64,000 bases of DNA from Cryptomeria japonica (Eukaryota > Streptophyta > Pinopsida > Cupressales > Cupressaceae): positions 762,729,648-762,793,647 of the forward strand of contig NC_081414.1 of NCBI RefSeq assembly GCF_030272615.1, given 5' to 3'. Within the stretch, counting starts at the first letter, position 1. Every line of letters starts with the position of its first letter. The notes beneath the pieces are model-generated. The model searched no databases. It was not told where the DNA came from and saw only the letters and a program-made list of their open reading frames with translations. Made by a program: the position numbers and the translations under genes. This document shows positions 1 to 10,619 of this stretch, piece by piece.

Positions 1-946
1 GGCAGAGGCCCAAGATGTGGTCATCCCTATGTGGAGAGAAGCATCAAGACAATATGATAATTAGTTGGGACGAAAGGATGGCCAGCTTCAAATGGAGGGA
101 TTTCAGTATGCTAGACCATAGAATTAAACAAATTCTCTTGGATGAACTTATCAGACATCATGTGGTTATTACAAATGGTAAACATGAAATCTTCTGGTTC
201 ATGGCTAAGTCTGAAAATTACTCACCAAAGATGGGATATGAAATATCATCAAGAGAAATTGAAAGATGCTCATGCCTTCAGACTTATGCTAGAATACTAA
301 TATTCTTCCTAAAGCAGTCTCCTTCGCCTGGATAGCAATACATAATAAGATCTTGACAGGACAAATATTAATGAGGCTTGCTTCATGAGTCCCTTTCGAT
401 GCCCTCTTTGCAATCAGCACGACGAAGATGTGGATCATCTTCTAGTGCAATGTGAAATGACACAAACATGCTGGAGGCACTTCTGTAGCAAACTCAATTG
501 GTAAGGACCTTTACCGAATACATAGAAAGAGATATATACCAGTTGACCACCTTTAAATAATGGATAATAGTGGGTAGGTCTTTGGTATGCAACACTAGCC
601 ATGATCATATGGCAACTTTGGAGGGAAACAAATAAGCGAACTTTTAAAGACAAGGTTACTCCAATTGGCACCATACTAAAACAAGATAGAGATAGGTATC
701 TATGAACATGTTTGAATATCAAAGTTATGGACAAAAAGTACAATTGCTTTTTCATGTTTAGATGACCAAATGACTAAACTTTGGAAACACCTAATCCCCT
801 CAAAAGGGAGTATAATAAAGAATGAAGATAAATGCTCCACTACTCGTTGGTGTCTTCCTTCTTTTAGAAGGCTGAAGTTAAATTATGATGGGGCTTCCAA
901 GTTAAGTCCTGGTTTATGATGGGGCTTCCAAGTCCAGTCTTGGTTC
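1..946 (+). mobile_element. LINE ORF2 3' part: zf-RVT region and start of RNase H (decayed)
   Basis: Plus-strand remains of the C-terminal part of a plant non-LTR retrotransposon polyprotein. Conceptual translation with frameshifts shows a zinc-binding reverse-transcriptase tail: FRCPLCNQHDEDVDHLLVQC around 397-455 (C-x2-C ... H-x3-C), then WQLWRETNKRTFKDK near 612-655, typical of the segment before RNase H in plant L1-type elements. An RNase H start, LKLNYDGASK, appears near 874-903. Stops and at least two frame changes show it is dead. A 31-bp stretch is tandemly duplicated (883-913 and 914-944) inside the RNase H start. The window begins inside the element, so upstream RT is not visible. 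Confidence 0.8.
883..944. repeat. 31-bp tandem duplication within LINE RNase H
   Basis: Two adjacent copies (883-913, 914-944) both begin TTATGATGGGGCTTCCAAGT and end in CTGGT or TTGGT; they differ at a few bases. The second copy restores the normal RNase H reading into the flank of the LTR insertion. Confidence 0.75.
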
Positions 947-951
947 ATTAT

Positions 952-1294
952 TGTAGACTCAAAATCAAACACAAAATACAAATTCAATTTAATATACATA
1001 ATTTTTTTATTTATACAAAATCTATTACATCATGATTTGTTTTTAAATAGAGGTTACATTTTGATCTACATAAACAATACAAGAAGGTAGTATTTTATAG
1101 AGGTTACATCATCTAAAAACACAATAGTTCACTGCATCACCAATAACGAACCTTCTAAAACACGAAGTTGCTATCTATGAAGATTTACCAAAACCACTAA
1201 AAATCTAATTTAGAATCTATCTCTAAAAACTGCAATTGCATTCTTGGCATTACTAATTCCATTTCTAGTTCCGTGCTTGCATCACTATCCAACA
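952..1294 (-). repeat. 3' LTR of the miniature element
   Basis: 343-bp terminal repeat matching 2053-2381 by eye along its full length with scattered substitutions and small indels. It bears the polypurine tract on its inner side, which makes it the 3' LTR of a minus-strand element. Confidence 0.88.
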
Positions 1295-2052
1295 TACTCC
1301 CCCTTGATGCTAAGCGGATTCACAAATAGAAAATCTTTGCAACTCACTATGTAGAATTGTCATCACTATTACATCAGATCTTATAGACCCACAAGATATA
1401 AACCCACAAGGTTCACTTCTTATAGAAGTACTCATCTCTCTCCTTCATGAGAGATCACAAGGTTTTACCTTCCTCTAACATAAAAAAAAGTCATGACAAC
1501 TCATCTGCACACAATTATTCTTGCTGGTTGTTATTGCGCACTACCAGTGTTAAACAAAATTAGGCATCAACATCAACTTGACAACCATTAATTTGCCAAA
1601 AGGGTCTCATCTCATGTTGCATTTCTTGCAACACTATCTACCTCATATATAGACTTCTGCCATATGTAGATCACATTTTCAATGTGGGTGAGGTCATCTC
1701 ATAAAACCTCATCTTCATCACCTCTAGCACGGATCAGTGACATGGCTCCTAACCACGTCTTATGCATCCCTTTTCTCAGAACTCTTTACACTTTCATGCT
1801 CTCATCCTTAGCACTTCTAATAATTCTATCAATGGAGTTATTAAACTACTCACAACCTCTTAGTGCAATAATTAAACAGCAACAAACATCAACAACCTTA
1901 ATTTCTTCAATCTCCAAACATAGAGACAACTTCTCTAAATGAGATAAATCTACGATTTGATCTCACATACACACCCAATAGAGTCTCAGAAGATTGCTCA
2001 TAACCCTGGGCCCTTTCCAGGGAGCTAGGCCCAGATTGCTCTGATACCACTT

Positions 2053-2381
2053 TGTAGATTTAAAATCAGATGCAAAATACAATTACAATTTAGCACACAA
2101 AAAACTTTTATATATTCAATATCTATTACATTAGGATTTACTTACATTTTGATCTGCCTAAACAATATAAGAAGGCAGTATTTTGTAGAGGTTGCAGCCT
2201 CTAAAAATACAATAGTTCACTGGATCACAATAAAGAAACTTCTAAAACATGAAATTTCTATAGATGAATATTTACCAAAACCACTAAAAATCTAATTTAG
2301 AATGTATCTCTAGAATCTGCAATTGCAGTCCTGATATTACTAATTCCATTTCCAATTACATGCTTACATCACTATCCAACA
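2053..2381 (-). repeat. 5' LTR of the miniature element
   Basis: 329-bp terminal repeat next to the Met-tRNA-type primer site at 2039-2050, hence the 5' LTR. The element ends in the canonical TG...CA dinucleotides. Confidence 0.88.
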
Positions 2382-2386
2382 ATTAT

Positions 2387-3120
2387 GACAGTGGTCTTCT
2401 TGTTTGGGGATCCATCATGCTCACAGATAGAACAAATAACGATGCCGAATATGCAACACTATGGGTGGGCTTGATATTATGTGTAGAAAAACATTTCCTC
2501 TCTGGACATCAAAGGGGATTCACTCAACATGGTAAATGCAGTTTCCACCAATCGCGTGCCAAGCTGGAAGTCTCAAATGTGGTTAGATAGTATTTGAGCC
2601 ATACTGGACAATATAGGAGACTACACTATTAAAAAGTTAAAAACACTTATCACGGAGCTAATAATGAAGTAGATATTTTATCAAATCATTCAATTGGTCA
2701 TGCAGCATCTCAAACATTGCTTCATGACATGTGGACCAGTCTCCAAACAAAACAGGTACCTTTTCATCATGTGTGACTCTAGACTGTACGATATACATTT
2801 GGGAATGACGAGGCTTTCCTGAGGCGAAGCGTCACCCATGAGTTACTTAGAGTCAGCGGTTGGTATGATTGCTGAAGCTATATATATCGAGACAGCTGCA
2901 AACAATAGTTCATTGCTGAATCTGATCAACCCTCTCGTTTATGCAGAAATAATATGGAAACCTATGTGTTTTTAGGTAGAGTCATCAGGAATATGTTTTT
3001 GCCATCCTTGATTGAGCTATCATAACAGGTCATAGTTGCCATAAGAAACTTGTTATTGGCTGTCTATGGCTTGGCCTATTTGTACTGGTTTTTAACTACC
3101 CACATAGCAATTTGTTAAAA
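2387..3120 (+). mobile_element. LINE RNase H C-terminal part, 3' UTR and A-rich tail
   Basis: Continuation of the LINE across the insertion: after removal of 947-2381 the frame runs from NYDGAS into LLVWGSIMLTDRTNNDAEY, which carries the RNase H NNxAEY pattern, at about 2397-2453. Decay follows. The 3' UTR runs to about 3110 and ends in an A-rich tail (CAATTTGTTAAAAAATAAAA). A shortened copy of the end of this LINE occurs at 48405-48705 in the right copy of the segmental duplication. Confidence 0.75.
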
Positions 3121-3404
3121 AATAAAAATTAAAAAAGAAAATGCAATTTAATAGAGAATCCATTTTATATTTTAAAATTACATATTTTACCATTTGGTAG
3201 ACTATACCTTTATTAAACTTCAAGTTCTGTATTCTTTTAAAAAATCATTACATTCAGAAATTCAATCAAACTAACACTTCATTCTCAAAGTTAATTAGAC
3301 TTTAATAAAACATAAAATTCTAGAATCAACATCATATTTTTAGATTTATATAATACTAAAATTATATTGTGCCCAAAAAATTAGAGAGGAGAAACTATAA
3401 ATAG

Positions 3405-3558
3405 CATTTTTCCTAAACATTAGTCCAAATGAGTAGTAGAGTTGGTTTGGGCCATGAGTTTGCTCCCCATTGATCTTGGGTTTAACTCTGCTCTTGATTT
3501 AAAGAGGTGAGATAGCTTGCATATATCCTACGTATAAAAAAACATTTTTCCTAAACAT
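3405..3558 (+). mobile_element. tRNA-derived SINE with 16-bp target duplication
   Basis: A 122-bp insert (3421-3542) sits between perfect 16-bp direct repeats CATTTTTCCTAAACAT (3405-3420 and 3543-3558). The body begins like a tRNA (GTCCAAATGAGTAGTAGAG, A-box region about 3423-3450), has a B-box-like GGGTTTAACTCTG at about 3478-3490 and ends in an A-run. Such SINEs are copied by LINE machinery in trans. The matching position in the right duplicate (about 48935) has neither insert nor second direct repeat, so this is a clean insertion polymorphism between the two copies. Confidence 0.85.
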
Positions 3559-3559
3559 C

Positions 3560-5690
3560 CTTTTATTTCTCTTTTGACATTGTCTATTATACATAATGCA
3601 TCTCCTCATCAAGGAAGTGGAAGTGAAACTTGCTAGAGACCTTAAATTAGGGTAGGTGTTGAAAGAATGACATCCTGAGAGGTGGTATGTTAAGGCCCAA
3701 CTCCATTTGCTCAATAGAGAAAGGAAGACAAAGAGGTTAAGGAGCTCTAAAAAATGGTAAACCTACTCTAGCTCTAACCTTAAATTCTTTTTTTCACACA
3801 AGCCATATATATATATGATCTCTTACAATCAAATAGATCAACACTACCAGTATCTAAGAAGATAATAAGTCACACATTTCTAATCTGTATCTAATGGTAT
3901 TATTCTATATGTTATAATGATGTTATGTGTATTTGAATTCATAAAATGAGGGTACAAGGTCTATTAATAAAACCTATAGATTTGATTGTCACTTTGTATG
4001 ATAAGGTCTTCAATGTTGGGATTAGATGTTGTGCACCTTGCATAATGTTTATAATTTTTAATTCACTATTTTGTGTGTGGTGCGTTTAAGACAACCTCAT
4101 GGATGTGCATTACTAGGGGTTAACATTCTTGAGACCACTTTATATGTTGTATGTACCATCAAGAAATATATTCAATATGGGTGCAGCCAATTGTTTTTAA
4201 AGACTTTTTTTTTTTTTGTCAATCATTACTATTATAAAATGAACTAATCTACTTCTAGTTGCCTTAGAAATAAGAAAATTCAACCTATTTGAAGAAAAAA
4301 TGATCATGTTATTGAATATTCTTGCAACAAGTAGGATGTTCAAAATGCTGAAAGTAGAGGAAAAGCCACCATTGAACACTTCTTGCTTAGTTTTAAGACG
4401 GAATTATACTACTAGTTTTCTTCCTTGGATAAACAAAAGTAGCTTAGAGTTGGTTAACTCATGCATTATGAAATGAGAATCTTTGGAGCAATTTGGCTTT
4501 TCTCCACCTTGAAGTTTGTTATTTGTTAGTTGTCTTGTTTTGTTCTGTACTTGTAATTTCTTTCATCTTTAAGTACAAGAGTCAAAAAAATTTCTTACCT
4601 TATTAAAAACATAGATATCCAATCTAAAATGGTACCATATAGAAAATTATATATACCCAACATATTTTATAAATGAATTCAATTATTGGAAAATAAAATA
4701 ACAAAACCTAATCCAACAAAATAAATAAGAACAATTTTCAACTTATAGAATGTAAAAAGTCTCTTGATCTCTTCTATAGAATCTATACATTCATACATAG
4801 CTTATCTTGAAAACCAAAGAATATATTACCTTTAGAGATGTTGACACAAGTTGCCAAAGTTTAGATCTACAACATTTAGATAAGAAAAATTATATAGATC
4901 TATGATTTGAAAGAGACACTCAAATTAGATGCATGGCAATATGGAAAAGGGAAAGACAACAAAGATAACACACATCAGTTTTAAAGGCACACAACTACTT
5001 TTATAAGGGCAACTACTTTTATAAGGGTAGAAGAATATGTCTATTATCATTAATTCATATTTTTACAAATGAGATTGGATTATATATTTTATATTTAAAA
5101 TATATACTTTATAGGTGTAGACAAGTTTTATTAATATTTAGATTACTAAATTTAAATATTCTTTCCATTTCTAATTTGAAGTTATGACTTCTTACTAGTG
5201 TATAGGTTCTTCATTTCTTCATTTCTAGCAATTTTAAAATGAATAGAAATACACTGCACATGAATTACTTATGATTTAACCTGAAAGTGAAAATTTTAGT
5301 TACAGATCATAGATAGGACCTTTTGTCAAAAGGTTGTGCTTCATATATCATAGCAAAAATAGATTCATATCTATTTGCTCAATTAAAATAAAATATGATA
5401 TCAAATTTATATAAGATATGTCACAATTTAATGTATGAAATATCTTTTTGAATATACATACACATATATGCATACATATATTGATACAAAATGTTGTAGA
5501 TTTTAGAACTCTATTGATTAGAAGATAATAGAATTTATCTTATAAATTTGAATCAGATAAAATGAAAATAGATTAAAGGATCTTAATATAAAAATATTTC
5601 AAAATCTAGAATAGCAGCCTTAATATACTATTTAAAATATTTTAAATAGAACAATCTATCAGAAACAATCCAAAAACTCTCTTGCTCAAA
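3560..5690. other. AT-rich non-coding spacer of the duplicated block
   Basis: No protein family recognised on either strand. A stretch at 3590-4480 keeps short coding-like pieces shared with 49020-49900 and may be an old degraded element frame, but stops and frame changes prevent a call. The rest is AT-rich with simple runs such as the T-run near 4206-4217. Confidence 0.5.
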
Positions 5691-5696
5691 TAAAAT

Positions 5697-6950
5697 TTAT
5701 ATCTTCATGCCTGGCTTAGGTTGAAAGCTAAAAGCTGCGTGATACTGAAAAAATCTGAGAGACGGAGGAAACCTGATCCGACTCCAGCTTCTCTCAGGTA
5801 AACTATAGACGAATAGCTCTGTATTACTCTGCCCAGTTGCGAAACAGAGAAAATTCCCGACCCCAACAAACTGGTCCTCCACACCGTGGACCTCCAATGC
5901 ACCTGCATAACTAAGATTTATAAATCGACGACACATATTAGAAGGCATTCTTGTCAGTTCCTTCCAGCTCCATATCGACTTCTCCTCCTCCCAAAACAAT
6001 TCCCATACAATCGCCTGAAAGTTCACTATGATTGAGTCTGGGCCGAACTCCATATATCTTACCACAAACAGGATCGTCGACCCACAAACAACTACTTCAT
6101 CGATCCATGAGTTCATCACATCCCCCCAAAATGATAGATTCGCCTCTGGAAAAGACACTAATTTCGGTTGTTTAGATTCCATGTTCCAAATCACAAATTC
6201 CATCTCGCCTGAAGCACAGATGAGAAGATCCTTGGCACAACGAATAGTGGCAATAGGAAAGTCCTTTACGGGCAGAGACAATTCATCTTCAATCTGCCAT
6301 GACATTTCAAAGAAATGGTAGATTTGTATGCAACTGGGGTTTTCTTCTCTTGGCAGACCCACAATTTTGTAGGATTCTCCGTTGTCCATTATTTCCATTA
6401 CAGTTATCTTCTCTGCTATGTCTGCGGGAATATCTCTGTAGACGCCTGTAAGTGGATTACAGATCATATACATTTTCTGAGGCTGTCTGATTTCGATTAG
6501 GAGTAGGCCTCCACCTGACTTACTACAAAATCGTGAATAGCCTTGTGAGAGAGTTTCAGTTGTTGGGCTTGGCAAGAAACAAAGCGAAATAGTCTTCCAT
6601 GATTGTGTGAGAAAACAGTACGCCACGACATGTGTTTCATTGCAAAGGAGAAGCCATGGATCCCTCTCCGGCAACAGAGACAGAAATCTGCTAGAGGTTA
6701 AGAGCACATTCCATTCTTTACAAACAATGCGAAATCGAGAACTGAACTCCACCAGTAGAGTTGAAAACATCCTTTCAATTATATGATCAGGGCATTCAGA
6801 CCAAACCGATTCTTCATGACTCCTCTCATTGCCTGCAATACCCTTTCCCTTCTCTTTCATTGTATTCAACAATGAATATTCAGATCTTTCCAGACCTGCA
6901 TTTACATTCTCAATAACGCCCATGCAATCATTATCCATTGTAATTTCCAT
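5697..6950 (-). CDS. F-box protein (F-box plus F-box-associated/kelch-like region)
   Basis: Intact single-exon frame, the only clearly intact host gene here. The open frame extends upstream to an ATG at 7010, but the next ATG (6950) is preferred because the first 20 codons are not conserved in the duplicate at 52246-53465. Counting from 7010, the F-box covers about residues 70-112: WSECPDHIIERMF..., then FRIVCKEWNVLL, matching the plant pattern of a hydrophobic helix followed by RxVCKxWNxLL. The rest (about 115-430) has regularly spaced W, F and G positions like plant F-box-associated domains. Plant F-box proteins recruit substrates to SCF (SKP1-CUL1) ubiquitin ligases; the target of this one cannot be read from sequence. 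No signal peptide or membrane segment is seen. A TATA-like stretch lies at 7028-7037 on the minus strand, about 80 bp upstream of the ATG. Confidence 0.85.
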   Translation of the reverse strand: MEITMDNDCMGVIENVNAGLERSEYSLLNTMKEKGKGIAGNERSHEESVWSECPDHIIERMFSTLLVEFSSRFRIVCKEWNVLLTSSRFLSLLPERDPWLLLCNETHVVAYCFLTQSWKTISLCFLPSPTTETLSQGYSRFCSKSGGGLLLIEIRQPQKMYMICNPLTGVYRDIPADIAEKITVMEIMDNGESYKIVGLPREENPSCIQIYHFFEMSWQIEDELSLPVKDFPIATIRCAKDLLICASGEMEFVIWNMESKQPKLVSFPEANLSFWGDVMNSWIDEVVVCGSTILFVVRYMEFGPDSIIVNFQAIVWELFWEEEKSIWSWKELTRMPSNMCRRFINLSYAGALEVHGVEDQFVGVGNFLCFATGQSNTELFVYSLPERSWSRIRFPPSLRFFQYHAAFSFQPKPGMKI

Positions 6951-7027
6951 AGATGGTATATGTGATCCCTGAGATGGAGAGCATAAAAAGGACAAATAAA
7001 CCCAGTCCATGCGTCTATCTTCCCCTA

Positions 7028-7037
7028 AATATATAAA
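7028..7037 (-). promoter_or_regulatory. Possible TATA box of the F-box gene
   Basis: TTATATATTT on the minus strand about 80 bp before the chosen start. The right duplicate keeps a similar ATATATTTA at the matching place near 53572-53582. Weak evidence, since AT-rich DNA is common here. Confidence 0.3.
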
Positions 7038-7290
7038 TTCTCTATCCTGCCCTAACCCTAAACATATGTATTTCCTGTCTTATTTTGCCCTAACTCTCTT
7101 CTATCTTGTCTTTTCTTGCTTCAATATATGTATCATCTGTCTTGGGTTGGGGAGATGATTTATTAGTTGAGCATTTTAATAGTTGTGATAATTTACTTAA
7201 AATATTAATATTTTTAATTTATTGTATTAATATTATGAGTTTATTATTATTGTTGATCAAAGTAATAAAACATTATTTATTCACAATTAC

Positions 7291-7829
7291 AATTTTTTTT
7301 TTTTAAAGTTCCATTTTTTCTTAAATAAACATACGATGGAGATCTAAAAGCCTAATTATAAATAGGAGCATTACAAATCATATATCTCTAATAAATTGGA
7401 AGAGATTTTAAATAATCATTCATGACTTTAGACGCAAAGTTAAAATGTTAAATAAATATGTGTTAAATATATGTATGTAAAATAGTTACATATATCATAT
7501 TGAAAGTGCACATTCTACCTAAAACTTTTTCTTTTACAAAAACAGGTTTAATAAGGAAAGTTTCAAAGTGAAAAATTATAATTAATAAAATTAATTATAT
7601 ACTAAATAAAAATTAAATTATTGACAAAACATATCTAGAAGAATTATTTTCAATATATTTAGCATGTAAGAGGTGTTTTTTAGTTAAAAATTAATAAAAT
7701 ATTTTATAAAAAATATATTAATTATTTTATTTAATTAAAAAACAAAGGTGATTTTGGTGTAAAGTGGTGCATAACATAGGGCGAGAGAGTCCTACCAATA
7801 TGAGGAAAAAATCAAGTGGGTATGTAAAC
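7291..7829. other. AT-rich stretch without genes
   Basis: Very AT-rich, with no homology to the right duplicate and no coding pattern recognised on either strand. Confidence 0.6.
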
Positions 7830-9187
7830 ATTGATAGATGGGAAACAATACAATAAATCCCCATTTGTCACTAGTGTGAATATTGTCCCACCTGGAACAT
7901 GGAGAGGAAGCCATGATTACAACCAAGAAATACAAGATCATATAAAATCAAAAGTGGCAAAACCAAATATTTGTAGTGGAATGGGGAGTAGAGGTATAGA
8001 AAGACATGCAACACGAGAGAACCAAAAAAGAAAAAAAAAGAAAATTTGTGAATAAAATGTATTCAATTTTTCCTTGAAGATCATTGAGCAATGGGTAGAA
8101 TGATTCAAGGAAGGAGAATTACTAGTCAAATGGTGCGGGACAAGGAAATCCATGCAATCACATTACAAATTATTGGGCAAAAAATTTGAAGGAAGGGTAA
8201 GTACAACACCTCTCCTTAATAATTTCTTCTCGATCAAATGCATATATGAATATCTTAGAAATAAAATCCTATATGATATTCCCTTGTTTTTCAAAGGCAA
8301 TAACCTTTTTTAATGAAATGGACCCCCAAGTTTGATCCATTGAAATACAAGATAAAGAAAATCCATACTTGGATCAATATTACTTCGCTTCTTAAGGAAT
8401 CTTGGAATACAGAACTGCTAATTAGGATAGGTGATGTCCTAGGAGGGTTTGTAAGGGTGGAAGAAGATTTTCTACATGAATTTTTTTGAACAAACACATG
8501 CACACACATTTTGGTAGAAATAGATATGGATACAAATTGGTGGTATAAGGTGGAAATTTTAATTGCCTATGGGAGATGGGTTTGAAAGGTGAGTAGGTTA
8601 AAGAGAAAAAACCTTGGGTGATGTCTTTTGATATATAGGATGGGAGTAGAAGGCTCAGGTCAAGGGCTAGAGGTCAAGCAAAGTGAGGTTGAAGTTGTCC
8701 CCCAACAAGAACGAAAAGAAGGCCATGAAAATAGTATGCAACAACTTTTGGCCCAAAAAGGTGGATGAAGAACTTATTACACACAAAGGAATATGCTTGC
8801 AACAAGGGAAGAATCAAAGGGTCGCAATCAGAAGTGAAATATAAGTTATTCACAAACCAAATATGTTGCACCCCAAAGAGCCCGACTCAGGGGAAAACTC
8901 CTAACACACCAATAAAAGATAGTGAGAAGGAAGTAAGGTGGAAAGCCTACAAGGAAATAAATGAAATACCCAAGGAAAACATAAACCATAAGACTCCACA
9001 TATCCAAGAAAGGAAAGTGGTAAAAAGGATGTCCAAAAGGAGACCTCCAAGAGGGAGATCTATTGAAGATAGAAATAATATGCAATATTCTCGAGATCAT
9101 GAGAGGACAAGTAAAGTATAGTTTGATTTAAATAATGGGGTAAATAGAGGACTAGTTTCTAATAAATAGGAAGTTCTACAGGAATTG
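7830..9187 (+). mobile_element. LINE ORF1 remnant (DUF4283-type nucleic-acid-binding protein)
   Basis: Decayed plus-strand frame. Around 8318-8480 the translation reads MKWTPKFDPLKYKIKKIHTW, then ESWNTELLIRIGDVLGGFV, followed by LVEIDMD near 8512-8530. That spacing (W-xP-xF-xP ... LxxIGxxLGxFVxVD ... VEIDL) is the signature of DUF4283 proteins, found mostly in plant LINE ORF1. The expected zinc knuckle after it is not clear. The tail (8765-9121) is a lysine/arginine-rich open stretch consistent with the basic C-terminus. Several stops and frame changes. It is cut at the 3' side by the Gypsy LTR at 9206. Confidence 0.65.
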
Positions 9188-9205
9188 TTAAAAGGTGAAA
9201 TTAAA

Positions 9206-10345
9206 AAGTGTAGTATCCTAAAATTGCACCCCTTGCAATTTTGATTGCATTTGGGGCCCTCACCTTAGTGTCCTCATCCTCACGCTTGATCTTGACCTGT
9301 TTGTGTCTCTCTCATGCAATAAAACTCATATTTTCACTTTGTACCTTGTTGGGACCCCTTACCTTGACCCAATTTGGTGTAGGACCAGGGCGTGGTGCCT
9401 TGTTCCTCACTGGGACTAGGGTACCACACCTTGGTCATCCCTAATTAGGGCCCAATTTGAACCCTATTTCCATCTCAAATTTGAGCGAGAAATCTTGCTT
9501 TATGCTGGCCTATGTTGAAAATTATTATGTTTGAAGACAAGCAAGTATATAAGGAGGTCTCCCCTTCTCATTTGGTATAAGGGTGATAAGGTGACAATAG
9601 GAGGATAAGGAAAGGAGACTATATTCAAGCAATCAAGAAATCAAGAATTGAAGCATTCATCATCAAGCATCTGTAGAGGTTTTCAAGGCAACATATTCTT
9701 CATATATCCATTATGGAGAAACATTACATCATTCAATTGCAAGAATGTGTTTGTTAGTTTGTCATGTTTATGCTATTTTATACAACATGTGCGATTACAT
9801 TCAAGAATCAAAGCATCATCATCATTTATTGCAAATCTAGAGTATACATTTCCATTATTTATTTCAAGCATTTGCAATATTTCATTCAAGGTTAATTCCA
9901 AACCAGGGTTTGACCAAAGGCAAGTCCTTATTCACAACCTTTTCCCCTTTCTTTCTATGTGCAAGAAACAGGTGCACAATTGTACTTCTAGAATTAAGCT
10001 TTATTTGCAGAGACTAAAAAACCCTTTTTGATGCACGAAAAATTTGGACGATCAAGAGGCAGTGCCATTGTCCCTACTTTTTTGGGGCATTTTAATAGGG
10101 AAGATCCGAAACAACTCATATTTCTCATATCTAGTTGTACAACTAAATCCCATATCTATAGCTCAATATTTTCTCAAAATTTTCTTCAATTTCAACACTT
10201 TACCCTAAACGAACATTTCAAATTACAAAAGAGGGAAAAACACATCATAATCAAACAATCCACTTAGTATTCAGTCCTTATATGATTTTCTAGTCTATGA
10301 TTGAATCTAGTGGATTCATCCCCTCTTTTGAATTTTTGTTAGACA
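9206..10345 (+). mobile_element. Old Gypsy LTR related to the 23734 element, 3'-truncated
   Basis: Starts TGTAGTATCCTAAAATTGCA, closely like TGTAGCGTCCTAAAATTGCG at 23734 and 30356. Collinear landmarks follow: GCATTTGGG near the start, a TATA box in CAAGTATATAAG (9546-9552), the GGTTAATTCC...GGGTTTGACC block (9891-9915), and CCCCTCTTTTGAAT near 10320-10333. It stops short of the LTR 3' end at the LINE junction. No second LTR is nearby, so it is a truncated or solo LTR. Small frames inside are not coding. Confidence 0.8.
9546..9552 (+). promoter_or_regulatory. LTR TATA box
   Basis: TATATAA in the context CAAGTATATAAG, at the same relative place as in the LTRs at 24118 and 30709, so probably the LTR promoter. 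Confidence 0.6.
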
Positions 10346-10614
10346 CTAATGATAGAATCCAATTAGGAGCAGAAGTGACCAGTTCTACATCTATCACAAA
10401 ATCATTCCATAACATGGTCAAACCCCCTTACGCCCTAGAAGTCGAACATGATAGAAATTTCCACCTCTTCTAAGAGGAAAAAATAAACTCAGAATTCTCC
10501 AAAGAGAGCTTGGTCTCTTGAAGCATACCTATATCCCACTTAACCAAGTCCAATTGAGACTTGATCAAGCGTCTCTTGTTAGGGGGCCCTAACATTCCAT
10601 GAAATAATCCTCAT
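10346..10614 (-). mobile_element. LINE ORF2 5' fragment: start of AP-type endonuclease
   Basis: Minus-strand ATG at 10614 opens MRIISWNVRG; after a frameshift it continues PNKRRLIKSQLDLVKWDIG and MLQETKL. The ISWNVRG start and LQETKL motif (catalytic glutamate) are the first two conserved blocks of plant LINE endonucleases. It ends at about 10346 against the Gypsy LTR, so the rest of ORF2 is missing. Confidence 0.85.
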
Positions 10615-10619
10615 TGCCC

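Larger units (their letters stand above)
952..2381 (-). mobile_element. Miniature non-autonomous LTR retrotransposon (TRIM-like, Copia-type signals)
   Basis: Complete small LTR element on the minus strand. Left repeat 952-1294 and right repeat 2053-2381 are similar direct repeats beginning TGTAGA and ending CCAACA in plus orientation. It is flanked by a perfect 5-bp target duplication ATTAT (947-951 and 2382-2386). On the minus strand the right repeat is followed after 3 bases by TGGTATCAGAGC (2039-2050), the initiator Met-tRNA primer site, and the left repeat is preceded by the polypurine tract CAAGGGGGAGTA (1295-1306). The interior of about 758 bp has no recognisable gag or pol; the small frames in it are not coding. 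Total length 1430 bp, so mobilisation must have been in trans by a Copia-type helper. It interrupts the RNase H of the LINE. Confidence 0.93.
2500..7290. repeat. Segmental duplication, left copy (partner 48405-53870)
   Basis: Long stretches align by eye in the same order and orientation with 48405-53870: the LINE end (2500-2770 with 48411-48700), an AT-rich spacer (3560-4610 with 48960-50050), 4740-5690 with 51265-52250, and the F-box gene with its 5' flank (5697-7290 with 52246-53870). Differences include a SINE present only here, about 400 bp of LINE 3' end missing from the right copy, and about 1.1 kb of AT-rich DNA present only on the right. Confidence 0.88.

Noticed and set aside
1682-1942. 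86-codon open frame inside the miniature LTR element
   Set aside because: Not gag or pol-like; it is in the opposite orientation to the element and has no domain.
3421-3542. Possible functional tRNA gene
   Set aside because: A- and B-box-like parts are present but the cloverleaf does not close, and the A-tail with 16-bp target duplication shows a SINE.
5705-5908. Second small frame in the F-box 3' part and plus-strand frames 6028-6500
   Set aside because: Shadows of the intact F-box gene in other frames.
9648-10267. Two adjacent open frames (127 and 79 codons)
   Set aside because: Both fall inside the old Gypsy LTR and correspond to non-coding LTR sequence in the related young element.
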